This document shows positions 31,733 to 39,881 of a DNA stretch of 43,340 nucleotides, piece by piece. Positions within the stretch are counted from its first letter, which is position 1; each line of letters begins with the position of its first letter. The stretch covers positions 1 to 43,340 of the forward strand of contig CALKUS010000135.1 in the NCBI GenBank assembly GCA_937996755.1. The letters run 5' to 3'. The notes below the pieces were generated by a model, which saw only the letters and a list, made by a program, of their open reading frames with translations, did not search any database and was not told the origin of the DNA. Both the position numbers and the translations under genes were made by a program. The DNA comes from an uncultured Pseudomonadota bacterium. GTDB lineage: Bacteria > Pseudomonadota > Gammaproteobacteria > Xanthomonadales > Ahniellaceae.

Positions 31733-33035
31733 TAAACCACGCCAGGAACACGGTGTCGTCCGGCGCGACGTGGATCAGCAGGCCCTCGCCGCTGCGCGAG
31801 TCGCCACCCCACCACGTGCCGTTCATCCAGTCGTTGCCGTTCGCGTTCGCGAAGCCCTGCTGCTCGCATTGCGTCGTGAACGCGGTCGGGATCAGCACGC
31901 TGAGCGGGTAGCCGCCGTCGCCGAAGCCGGCGGAGTCCGCGCCCGTCGAATCCCAGGTGAGCGTGCCGCTGCGGCAACCGGTGAACGCGATGCGCAGCGA
32001 GCCCCAGCGCCTGCGGACGACATCCTGCGCGCGGAAGGCGGGGCCGAACGCCGTGCCCGTGGCGCTCACCACGTCGTCGAGCACGATCTCGCGCGCGCCG
32101 GCGATGCCGCTGCCCACGACCCAGTACTGCGTGCCGACCTGCGTCGCGTCGACGCCGCCGCCACCGCCGGCCGGCACGAACAGCGCGAACGTCGCACCGG
32201 AAAGGCCGCCGCGCGCGAACGGGAACACCAGCCCCTGGTTGGCGCCGTCGGCGGCGACGCGCGACACGCTGTCGCCCGCGGCCACGAACAGGCCACCGTC
32301 GCCGTCCGGCCCCATGCCGGCCGGCAACGGCAGGTCGCTCGAGTACACGCCGAGGAAGTTGCCGCTCGCGGCGTAGCGCAGCAGCTGGCCCGTGCCTTCG
32401 CTGGCCACGAGCACGGAGCCGTCGGCGAGGAACACGATGCCGCGCGGATGGATGAGGCCGCCTGCGTTGCGCGCGATGAACGTCGAAGCCTGGTTGGTGG
32501 CGGGGTCCCACGCGACGACGTTGTTCGCGTCGTAACCCGGGATGTAGAGCCGGCCGTCGGGCCCGAACGTCATGCCGTTGTCGGCGCCGTCGAGCCCGGC
32601 CGCGCGCGGCGGGACGACCGTCGCCTCGAGCTGGCGCGTCGTGCCGTCGTAGCGACGAACGCTGTCGCCGGCGTAGCCGCAGACGTACACGTCGCCGTCC
32701 GGCCCGAACGCGAGCCCGGTCGGGTTGAAACCGGCACCGGTGCCGGTGAAGACGTCGACGAAGTCGAGCGTCGCGAGGTCGTAGCGCAGGATCGAGGCGC
32801 TCTCCTCGCTCACCACCCACAGCCTGCCGTCCGGCCCGACGCGCAGCGCCTGCGGGCCGCGGATGCGGCTGCCCGGCTCGAGCACGCGCTGGAACTCGCC
32901 GGTACACGCATCGTAGACGTGCACGTTGTTGCTGAAGTAGCCGCTCACGAACAGGCGGCCGGCGCAGGCGGCGGAAGCCTGGTTGACGGCGGCGAGGAGG
33001 ACGATGACCGCGAAGAGCCGAATGACCGGATGCAT
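31719..33035 (-). CDS. Secreted NHL/Vgb-like beta-propeller protein
   Basis: 438 residues, unknown function. A signal peptide (MHPVIRLFAVIVLLAAVNQA, cut after ASA) is followed by repeated propeller strands (PQALRVGPDGRLWVVSEES, PTGLAFGPDGDVYVCGYAG, NGMTFGPDGRLYIPGYDANN, PRGIVFLADGSVLVASEGTG), about six blades. The C-terminal ~120 residues form a different beta domain with AFTGCRSGTLTWDSTGADSA and GTWWGGDSRSGEGLLIHVAP ending DTVFLAWFTHRP, a module common on exported proteins in Lysobacterales. The start ATG 33035 gives a clean signal peptide. Its stop codon lies inside a 16-bp inverted repeat. Confidence 0.87.
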   Translation of the reverse strand: MHPVIRLFAVIVLLAAVNQASAACAGRLFVSGYFSNNVHVYDACTGEFQRVLEPGSRIRGPQALRVGPDGRLWVVSEESASILRYDLATLDFVDVFTGTGAGFNPTGLAFGPDGDVYVCGYAGDSVRRYDGTTRQLEATVVPPRAAGLDGADNGMTFGPDGRLYIPGYDANNVVAWDPATNQASTFIARNAGGLIHPRGIVFLADGSVLVASEGTGQLLRYAASGNFLGVYSSDLPLPAGMGPDGDGGLFVAAGDSVSRVAADGANQGLVFPFARGGLSGATFALFVPAGGGGGVDATQVGTQYWVVGSGIAGAREIVLDDVVSATGTAFGPAFRAQDVVRRRWGSLRIAFTGCRSGTLTWDSTGADSAGFGDGGYPLSVLIPTAFTTQCEQQGFANANGNDWMNGTWWGGDSRSGEGLLIHVAPDDTVFLAWFTHRP

Positions 33036-33142
33036 GGCGTTCCGTGTAGCCCGATGGGAGGCACCGATCCTGCCGACCCGACCTGCGTCACCGCCTGAGG
33101 ATTTCCTCCCCTTTTCCTCTCCTGCCCCGGTGTGGCGTTGCG

Positions 33143-33148
33143 TATAGT
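33143..33148 (+). promoter_or_regulatory. Possible -10 box of the CadC-like regulator gene
   Basis: TATAGT in GTTGCGTATAGTGCGCGC, 60 bp upstream of the TTG at 33208. No convincing -35 hexamer is visible. Confidence 0.35.
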
Positions 33149-33207
33149 GCGCGCAACGCCCACGGCATCGACGAACAGCGCGCGCAGGCCGGCGCGCGAC
33201 GCCCGAA

Positions 33208-35295
33208 TTGGCAGCGACCGACCCCAACGCCGGACCTGCCGCTGCATTCCGCATCGGCGAGTGGATCTACGACCCGCGCAGCCTGGAGCTCGCGCGCGAC
33301 GGCGCGCGCGAGCGGTTGCCGAAGCGGCTCGGCCTGCTGCTCGAGCGGCTGGCGCGCGAACCGGGCGCCGTCGTGACGCGCGAGACGCTGCTGCGCGACG
33401 TCTGGGGCCGCGTGCACGTCGACGAGGACCTGCTGTCGCGCAACGTCGCGGCGCTGCGCCGGGCGCTCGGCGACGACCCGAAGGACCCGCGCTACGTCGA
33501 GACGATCCCGAAATCCGGCTATCGACTGGTGGCGCCCGTGGCGCCGGAGCGGGCCGGGCCGGTCGTGGCGCCCTTCGCACGACGCGCGCGCCTCCTGCCT
33601 GCCGCGATCGTCGCGACGGTCGTGCTCGCGACGCTGCTCGCGGCCTGGCTGCTCGCGCCGAAGCAGGCGATCGCGCGGTTCGACGCCGACGCGCTCGCGC
33701 GCGCGCAGCCGCTGACGAGCGAGCCGGGCTGGGAGCTCGGGCCTGCGCTGTCGCGCGACGGCCAGCTCGTGGCGTACGCGGAAGCCGTGCGCGATCGCCG
33801 CGGCACACACCTCGTGGTGCGCAGCGTCGATGGATCCGCGGGACGTACGCTCGTCGAGCCCGAAGGCGCCGTCGTCGGCCCCGCGTTCCTGCCCGACGGC
33901 AATTCGCTCGTGTTCCGCGCCGTCGCGTCCGGCAGCTGCGAGCTGCGCGTGCGGCCGCTGTTCGGGCAGTCGCGGCCGCTCGCGGCGTGCGCGCCCGGGG
34001 TGTCGAGCACGGTCGACGTGTCCGCCGACGGCACGCGCGTGGTGTTCACCGCGGCGCCGGCGGCGCGCGATCGCGCGGCCGGTCTCGCGATCGTCGCGAT
34101 CGCCACTGGACGCGTGGCGCCGCTCACGTCGCCCGCGCTCGACGAAGGCGCGGACATCGACGCGCGCTTCGCGCCGGACGGCCGCGTGACGTTCGCGCGC
34201 GGCGACGAAGGCAGCCAGCGGCTGTTCGTCGCCGATCCGGCGAGCGGCAGGGTCGAGCTGCTCTGGCCGGTCGTCTCGCGCATCTCCGGCCATGCCTGGA
34301 CGCCGCGCGGCGACGCGATCGTGGTCGCGAGCGACGACCCCGGCTATCGCGCGCTGCTGTTGCTCGACCCGGCCACGCGCGCGGCGACGCTGCTCGGTGC
34401 CCGCGAAGGCCAGCGTCCGGCGTTCGCGCGCGACGGCAGCCTGGTCTACGAGCTCGCGCGCTTCGACGCGAACGTCTGGGCGTGGCACGCCGCCGACGAC
34501 ACCGTGCGCCAGGTCGCCGGCTCGACGCGCTACGACGGCGTGCCGCGGCTCGCGCCCGACGGCAGGCGCTTCGCGTACGTGTCGACGCGCGCCGACCAGG
34601 AAAGCGTGTGGATCGCGTCGCTCGACGGCGCGCCCGAGCAGCGCGTACCGCTCGATCCGGCGTTGCGCTGGACGCTGCCGGATTTCTCGCCGGACGGCGC
34701 GTTCCTGCTGCTGACGGCCTGGTCGGGCAACAGCACGGCGCTGTACGAGCACGAGCTCGCGAGCGGCCGCACGCGGCGCATCGACGCCGGGCCTGATGCG
34801 TTCGCGGGACAGTACGCGGGCGACGGCGCCACCATCGTGTTCGCGCGGCGCGAAGGCGGCGCATCGAAGAGCCTCTGGCGCGTGACGCGCGACGGCGGCG
34901 CACCCGCGCGGCTCGCGCCGCGCATCGACCGCCACGTGGTCGCGGGCGATCGCGTGCTCTACGGCCAGCGCGGCCGGACCGGCCTGACGTCGCTGCCGCT
35001 CGCCGGCGGCGAGCCGCGCGCCATCGCGGTCGACATCGGCGCGGAGAACCGCCAGGACTGGACGGTCGCCGGCGACACGCTCTGGTTCGCGGCGATCGCA
35101 CCGGACGGTCGCGCCGCGCTGTTCCGCCACGACCTGCGCGACGGAACCACGCGCGAAGCGACGCGCGCCGTCGTCCCCACCACGACGACCGCGACGTTGA
35201 GCGCGACGCCGGACGGCAACCTCGTGCTGTTCGCGCGCGTCGACGAGCTCACCATCGACCTCATGCGCGCCGTCGGAGCCGCACCGCCGCACTGA
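33208..35295 (+). CDS. CadC-like membrane transcriptional regulator with TolB-type propeller
   Basis: 695 residues. The N-terminal OmpR/PhoB-type winged helix (about 14-110) has VVTRETLLRDVWGRVHVDED and LRRALGDDPKDPRYVETIPK, the CadC signature ending SGYRLVAPV. A single transmembrane helix (about 126-150, LLPAAIVATVVLATLLAAWL) leads to a periplasmic propeller of PD40/TolB repeats (VDVSADGTRVVFTA, PDFSPDGAFLLLTAWSG). One-component regulators of this build sense periplasmic ligands and bind DNA from the membrane. The start is TTG 33208, since no ATG or GTG is suitably placed. The target genes are unknown; the adjacent propeller protein is divergent and is a candidate. Confidence 0.9.
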   Translation: MAATDPNAGPAAAFRIGEWIYDPRSLELARDGARERLPKRLGLLLERLAREPGAVVTRETLLRDVWGRVHVDEDLLSRNVAALRRALGDDPKDPRYVETIPKSGYRLVAPVAPERAGPVVAPFARRARLLPAAIVATVVLATLLAAWLLAPKQAIARFDADALARAQPLTSEPGWELGPALSRDGQLVAYAEAVRDRRGTHLVVRSVDGSAGRTLVEPEGAVVGPAFLPDGNSLVFRAVASGSCELRVRPLFGQSRPLAACAPGVSSTVDVSADGTRVVFTAAPAARDRAAGLAIVAIATGRVAPLTSPALDEGADIDARFAPDGRVTFARGDEGSQRLFVADPASGRVELLWPVVSRISGHAWTPRGDAIVVASDDPGYRALLLLDPATRAATLLGAREGQRPAFARDGSLVYELARFDANVWAWHAADDTVRQVAGSTRYDGVPRLAPDGRRFAYVSTRADQESVWIASLDGAPEQRVPLDPALRWTLPDFSPDGAFLLLTAWSGNSTALYEHELASGRTRRIDAGPDAFAGQYAGDGATIVFARREGGASKSLWRVTRDGGAPARLAPRIDRHVVAGDRVLYGQRGRTGLTSLPLAGGEPRAIAVDIGAENRQDWTVAGDTLWFAAIAPDGRAALFRHDLRDGTTREATRAVVPTTTTATLSATPDGNLVLFARVDELTIDLMRAVGAAPPH

Positions 35296-35342
35296 GACGC
35301 AAGTGGCTGGCGCGCACTGCGGCGAGCGGGCAACATCGCCGG

Positions 35343-36038
35343 ATGCCCATCGCCGACCGCATCGCCGCGCTGCGCCTGCAGCGCTACCTCATCACGGGCG
35401 CGCTCACGCTGTTGCCGTTGTGGCTCACGTGGGTCGTCTTCAAGTTCGTGTTCACGCTGCTCTCGGACATCTCCGTGCCGTGGATCGCGGCGGTCGCGCA
35501 GCCGCTGGCGCAGGCGTACCCGCTGGCGTTCGGCTGGCTCGATGCGCCATGGGTGCAGTCCGCGATCGCGGCGCTCGCCACGGTGCTGCTGATCTACGTC
35601 GTGGGCTGGGCGACGAACCGCGTCGTGGGCCAGCGCCTGATCGGCGCGTTCGATCGCGTCGTCGCGCGCATCCCGATGGTCCAGACCATCTACGGCGGCA
35701 GCAAGAAGCTGCTCGAGTTGATGCAGACCAAGCCGGACGGAACGCACCGGGTCGTGCTCATCGACTTCCCGCACGCGAACATGAAGACGGTCGGGCTGGT
35801 GACGCGCACGCTTCGCGACCACGACACCGGCCGGGAGTACGCGGCCGTCTACGTGCCGACCACGCCGAACCCGACGTCGGGCTACCTGGAGATCGTGCCG
35901 CTCGATCGCGTCACGCCGACCGACTGGACGATGGACCAGGCGATGGCGTTCATCATCTCCGGCGGCGCGATCGCGCCGTCGCGGTTCCGCTTCGACCCGG
36001 CGCCGGTCGCGCCGGCGGCGCCACAGGACAAGGACTGA
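35343..36038 (+). CDS. DUF502 family inner-membrane protein
   Basis: 231 residues. Two hydrophobic segments (about 18-40, LITGALTLLPLWLTWVVFKF; about 76-92, IAALATVLLIYVVGWATNRV) precede the family core AFDRVVARIPMVQTIYGGSK and VGLVTRTLRD..REYAAVYVPTTPNPTSGYL. DUF502 proteins are conserved but their function is not established. A start five bases before yhhQ and short spacing suggest cotranscription with the next gene. Confidence 0.93.
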   Translation: MPIADRIAALRLQRYLITGALTLLPLWLTWVVFKFVFTLLSDISVPWIAAVAQPLAQAYPLAFGWLDAPWVQSAIAALATVLLIYVVGWATNRVVGQRLIGAFDRVVARIPMVQTIYGGSKKLLELMQTKPDGTHRVVLIDFPHANMKTVGLVTRTLRDHDTGREYAAVYVPTTPNPTSGYLEIVPLDRVTPTDWTMDQAMAFIISGGAIAPSRFRFDPAPVAPAAPQDKD

Positions 36039-36043
36039 AGACG

Positions 36044-36808
36044 ATGTTCGACTCCACGCGCGCGCAGCGGCTGTTCGTGGTGCTGGCCGGGTTCTTCGTG
36101 GCCAATGCGCTGATGGCCGAGTTCATCGGCGTGAAGATCTTCTCGCTCGAAGGCACGCTCGGCGTGGCGCCACTCGGCTGGAACCTGTTCGGCACCGCGC
36201 GCGACCTCAACCTCACGGCCGGCGTGCTGCTGTGGCCCGTCGTGTTCGTGATGACCGACATCGTCAACGAATACTTCGGTCGCCGCGGCGTGCGCCTGCT
36301 CTCGTGGCTCACCGTGATGCTGATCGCATGGGCGTTCCTGTTCGCGTATGCCGCGATCGCGCTCACGCCCGCGGCGTTCTGGATCGGCGCCGGCGAGTCG
36401 CAGGGCGTGCCGGACATGCAGGTCGCCTTCGCCGCGATGTTCGGCCAGGGCCAGTGGACGATCGCCGGCTCGATCGCCGCTTTCCTCATCGGCCAGCTCA
36501 TCGACGTCGCGATCTACCACCGCGTGCGCCGCGCGACGGGCGAGCGGATGGTCTGGCTGCGCGCCACGGGCTCGACGCTCGTTTCGCAGCTCGTCGACAG
36601 CTTCGTGGTGCTCTACATCGCGTTCGTGCTCGGCCCGCAACACTGGTCGATGCAGCAGTTCCTCGCCGTCGCGACGGTGAACTACGCGTACAAGTTCTGC
36701 GTCGCGATCGCCGCGACGCCGCTCGTCTACGCGGGCCACGGCGTGATCGACCGTTACCTCGGTCCGGCCGACGCCGCGTCGCTCAAGGCGCGCGCGGCGG
36801 CGGCGTAA
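36044..36808 (+). CDS. yhhQ: YhhQ/QPTR-type queuosine-precursor transporter
   Basis: 254 residues with six hydrophobic segments. The family imports the queuosine precursors preQ0/preQ1 used for modifying tRNA wobble position 34 (Asp, Asn, His, Tyr). Signatures include FVANALMAEFIGVKIFSLEG at the N-terminus, VFVMTDIVNEYFGRRGVR and LVSQLVDSFVVLYIAF. It begins 5 bp after the DUF502 stop, so the two are probably an operon. The annotation is solid at family level; substrate assignment is by family. Confidence 0.92.
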   Translation: MFDSTRAQRLFVVLAGFFVANALMAEFIGVKIFSLEGTLGVAPLGWNLFGTARDLNLTAGVLLWPVVFVMTDIVNEYFGRRGVRLLSWLTVMLIAWAFLFAYAAIALTPAAFWIGAGESQGVPDMQVAFAAMFGQGQWTIAGSIAAFLIGQLIDVAIYHRVRRATGERMVWLRATGSTLVSQLVDSFVVLYIAFVLGPQHWSMQQFLAVATVNYAYKFCVAIAATPLVYAGHGVIDRYLGPADAASLKARAAAA

Positions 36809-36820
36809 GCGTCTTCGCGC

Positions 36821-38479
36821 CTATTCGAATCCGTCGCGCGACAGCGCGTCGTTCCCGAACACGGGCGCCGAGAACACCGGCGACACGCCACCGGCGACGT
36901 ACCAGCGCCCGCGGATGGTGTCGCCGCTGCGCACGCGCGGCGGCGCGAGCTCGACGTTCAACGAGGCCGTGCCGTTCGCGGCGACCACGATCGTCGCGTC
37001 GTACACGTCGCCCGTGGCCGGCGCTGGATCCGTGCCCGGGTCGGCGTGCGCGACGACGAGGCGCGCCGTCGCGCCGGCCGGTGCGTTCGCGAGCGCCACC
37101 GTGAAGTTCTGGCTGCCGAGCAGCGCCGGCTCGAGCGCGACGATCGCGGGCACGCCGTTGCCACCCGCGACGCCGGCACCCGCGACGACCGGCACGCGCG
37201 CGCCTTCGCCGAACAATCGCGGGCGGTCGAACGGCGCGGTTTCCGCCATCGCGCGCGGATCGGTGAGCGGCCGGCGCAGGAAGGCGACGATCGCGGCCTT
37301 CTGCTGCGGCGTGAGGCCGCGCGGGCGCACGCGCGGGTCCTTGTTCGGCGCGTTGAAGTCGCCGCCGCGATCGTAGAAGTCGACGACGTCCGCGAGCGTG
37401 GCGAAGCGGCCGTCGTGCATGTACGGCGCGCGCAGCTCGACGTTGCGCAACGACGGCGTGCGGAACGCGCCGCGATCGGCCGGATTGCTGGTCTGCGCGA
37501 AGCGGCCCAGGTCCTCGGCCGGCGGGCGCACGCCGATGTAGTGGAACTGCTGGTCGCTGAGCAGCGCGCCCGCATGGCACGCGGCGCAGTCGTTCGCAAC
37601 GAACAGCTGGCGGCCCTGCAGTTCCTGCGCCGTGAGCGACGGCGTGCCGCCGTTCTCGGCGTCGAACGGCGTCTGCGTCGGCGCGAGCGTGCGCTCGTAG
37701 GTCGCGATCGCGAGCGCCATGCGCGCGGGCGTGATCGCCGGCGTGCCGAACGCTTCGGCGAACAACGCGGGATAGTCGCGCGTGCCCAGCCATTGCGCGA
37801 GCGCGGGCGGCACGTTCTCGGCGAGCGCGAGCGGCGCCGCGCCCGCGACGCGCGCGGGCAGCGCGGCGACCGTCGCGCCCGAATACGCCATCTCTGCCGA
37901 GTCGAGCATCGGCGCGAGCGACTGGTTCTCGAGCGCGCCGCCCGCCTGCAGGATCACCGACCCGGTCACCGGGTCGGCGAACGTGCCGCCCGCGCGGCCG
38001 TCCCAGAACAGCAGGGGCGCATACGCGGCGCCGACGGCGGAGGGCGACTTGCGCCGGCCCACCTGTGCACCCAGGCCGAAGCTAGCGCTCGCCGCATACA
38101 GGCCATCGGCGCCGTGCGCGGGCACGCCGAGCGAGCCGCGCACGTCGTCGGGCGTGCCGAACACGTTGTCGAAGCCGGGATTGACGCTCGGCGCCAGGAC
38201 GGACGCGCTGCGCGGGTCGCTGCCGCCCGCGGCGCTGCGATGGCACGTGCCGCACGCGACGGTCCCGGTGAGCGAGAGCTGCTCGTCCCAGAACAGCGTC
38301 TGGCCGAGCGCGACCTTCGCGGCGGTGATCGGGTTGCCGGCCGGCACGGGCGGCGGACCCAGCGGTTGCGGCGGCGGCGGCGGGCCACCCTGGGCCTGGG
38401 CGCAGAACGGTGTCAGCAGCGACGCAGCGGCGAGCGCGGCGCGCAGTGGCAGGAAGTGCAGGAATTTCAGGAATCGCAT
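36821..38479 (-). CDS. Secreted di-heme cytochrome c peroxidase/MauG-type protein with GFE tail
   Basis: 552 residues. A signal peptide (residues 1-29, cut after CAQA) precedes two c-type heme motifs, CGTCH (76-80) and CAACH (298-302). Between them is a cytochrome c peroxidase-like body (FWDEQLSLTGTVACG, FRTPSLRNVELRAPYMHDGR, LADVVDFYDRGGDFNAPNKD). Such enzymes reduce peroxide or oxidise proteins in the periplasm. An extra C-terminal beta domain of about 130 residues ends in DALSRDGFE, matching the tail of the secreted protein at 10335-13325. ATG 38479 gives the best signal peptide. The gene is convergent with yhhQ. Confidence 0.92.
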   Translation of the reverse strand: MRFLKFLHFLPLRAALAAASLLTPFCAQAQGGPPPPPQPLGPPPVPAGNPITAAKVALGQTLFWDEQLSLTGTVACGTCHRSAAGGSDPRSASVLAPSVNPGFDNVFGTPDDVRGSLGVPAHGADGLYAASASFGLGAQVGRRKSPSAVGAAYAPLLFWDGRAGGTFADPVTGSVILQAGGALENQSLAPMLDSAEMAYSGATVAALPARVAGAAPLALAENVPPALAQWLGTRDYPALFAEAFGTPAITPARMALAIATYERTLAPTQTPFDAENGGTPSLTAQELQGRQLFVANDCAACHAGALLSDQQFHYIGVRPPAEDLGRFAQTSNPADRGAFRTPSLRNVELRAPYMHDGRFATLADVVDFYDRGGDFNAPNKDPRVRPRGLTPQQKAAIVAFLRRPLTDPRAMAETAPFDRPRLFGEGARVPVVAGAGVAGGNGVPAIVALEPALLGSQNFTVALANAPAGATARLVVAHADPGTDPAPATGDVYDATIVVAANGTASLNVELAPPRVRSGDTIRGRWYVAGGVSPVFSAPVFGNDALSRDGFE

Positions 38480-38559
38480 CTCGGCCCCCGGTCGACGATC
38501 CAACCGGGGGCAAGTTTGCGCGAGATTCTGCAGCGACTATCGACCGCGGGCGAAAATCC

Positions 38560-39093
38560 TCATTCCGTGCACATTTTGGCTTCGACGAAGCTGGTGCGCG
38601 CGTCGATCGGCGGCTTGCACTCGAGCGCGGCGATCTTCGTGCCCACTTCCGCGCGCAGCTTGCAGCTCACGTGCGTCGCCTTCGCGCCGTACTCGGCGAG
38701 CGTCTGCTGCTTCATCGCGTCGGCCGCGGCGCGGTGTTCGGCCGGGATCATGCCGTCCAGCTTGTCGCGCGCCTTCACGTAGTCGCCGTAGTTCGACTCG
38801 GCTGCCGAGGCATACCATGCGAGCGCGCGCAGCGCGTCCGGCTTCGTGCCTTCGCCGAGCAGGTACATGGTGCCGAGCGCGAACTGGCTGCTCTTGTCGC
38901 CGGCGCAGGCATTGCGCGTGTAGAGCTCGACCGCGCGGTCGAACTTGCCGCGCTCGTACGCGAGGTGCGCTTCCTTGATCATGATGCGCCAGTCCTGGAA
39001 CCGCATCTTCTCGAAACCGGGCTGGACGGCGAGCGCACCGGTCGAAACGGCAACGAGCGTGGCGGCAACCAGGATCTTCACGGAACGACGCAT
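38560..39093 (-). CDS. Exported Sel1-repeat-like protein
   Basis: 177 residues, unknown function. Signal peptide MRRSVKILVAATLVAVSTGA with a cut after LA. The mature part has one Sel1/TPR-like repeat (YERGKFDRAVELYTRNACAG..FALGTMYLLGEGTKPDALRA) and two cysteines near the C-terminus. ATG 39093 is preceded by AAGGAG at ideal spacing, so the longer frame to 39162 is rejected. It is divergent from thpR. Confidence 0.85.
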   Translation of the reverse strand: MRRSVKILVAATLVAVSTGALAVQPGFEKMRFQDWRIMIKEAHLAYERGKFDRAVELYTRNACAGDKSSQFALGTMYLLGEGTKPDALRALAWYASAAESNYGDYVKARDKLDGMIPAEHRAAADAMKQQTLAEYGAKATHVSCKLRAEVGTKIAALECKPPIDARTSFVEAKMCTE

Positions 39094-39185
39094 GTCGCGC
39101 TCCTTTCGGGGTTCGTCGATGGATCGGATGCGCGAAGCGGCGAACGCGTCGCGCGCAAGCATTGCAACGCAACGGAGCGCAGCGA

Positions 39186-39779
39186 TTGAGTGCCAGTGGT
39201 GGGAGTGACCTCCGGCAGGGGAACCACGGCGAGCGCCTGTTCGTCGCCTGGTTGCCCGACGCCGCCGCGCGCGACGCGCTCGCCGCGGCCGCCGCCTCGT
39301 GGCGCGCGTCCGGCGACGTGCCCGGTTTGCGCTGGGTCGCGCCAGCGAACCTGCACCTCACGTTGCGCTTCCTCGGCGCCTGCACGGCCATGCAGCGCGA
39401 CGGAATGGACGCGGGCCTCGCGGCGCTCGCGGCCCGACGCGCGCCCTGCGCCGCACGCACGGCGGGCTGCGCAGCCTGGCCGTCGGCGCGCGCGCCGCGC
39501 GTACTGGTGCTCGAGCTCGCTGCTCATCCTGCGCTCGCCGAGCTCGCTGCCGCCTGCGAGACGCTCGCGCGCGACTGCGGCCATGCCGCGGAACCGCGCC
39601 GTTTCCGCCCCCACGTGACGCTGGCACGCGTCCGCCCCGGCACGATCCTGCCGTCGGCCCCGCCTGCCGTCCCCGCGATCGCCTGCCGGGTCGACGCGCT
39701 GGCGCTCGTGCGCAGCACGCCGGGGCCCGACGGCTCGGTCTACGAACCCCTGGCCCGGTTCCCGCTCGCCACCCCCTGA
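39186..39779 (+). CDS. thpR: ThpR/LigT, RNA 2',3'-cyclic phosphodiesterase
   Basis: About 197 residues. It belongs to the 2H phosphoesterase superfamily, which hydrolyses 2',3'-cyclic phosphate RNA ends and, in E. coli, can form 2'-5' linkages. Two HxTx motifs are visible, NLHLTLRFLG (His57) and RPHVTLARV (His143), with the family start RLFVAWLPDAA. No ATG fits; TTG at 39186 or 39162 are the options. It is widespread, so its presence does not by itself indicate an RNA-repair locus, although its substrate type is the one such loci handle. Confidence 0.9.
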   Translation: MSASGGSDLRQGNHGERLFVAWLPDAAARDALAAAAASWRASGDVPGLRWVAPANLHLTLRFLGACTAMQRDGMDAGLAALAARRAPCAARTAGCAAWPSARAPRVLVLELAAHPALAELAAACETLARDCGHAAEPRRFRPHVTLARVRPGTILPSAPPAVPAIACRVDALALVRSTPGPDGSVYEPLARFPLATP

Positions 39780-39881
39780 CCTTCGACACTTTGACGCGCC
39801 CCGCGGCTGCCCTCAGCATCGCCGGGCCCACCGGCTCGCTGCCGGTCGCTCCCCTTGTTCCGAATCCCGGAGATTCAGCCC

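Noticed and set aside
39186..39779. thpR as part of the slipin RNA-repair module
   Set aside because: It handles RNA 2',3'-cyclic phosphates, but it is 20 kb away and is a common housekeeping gene.
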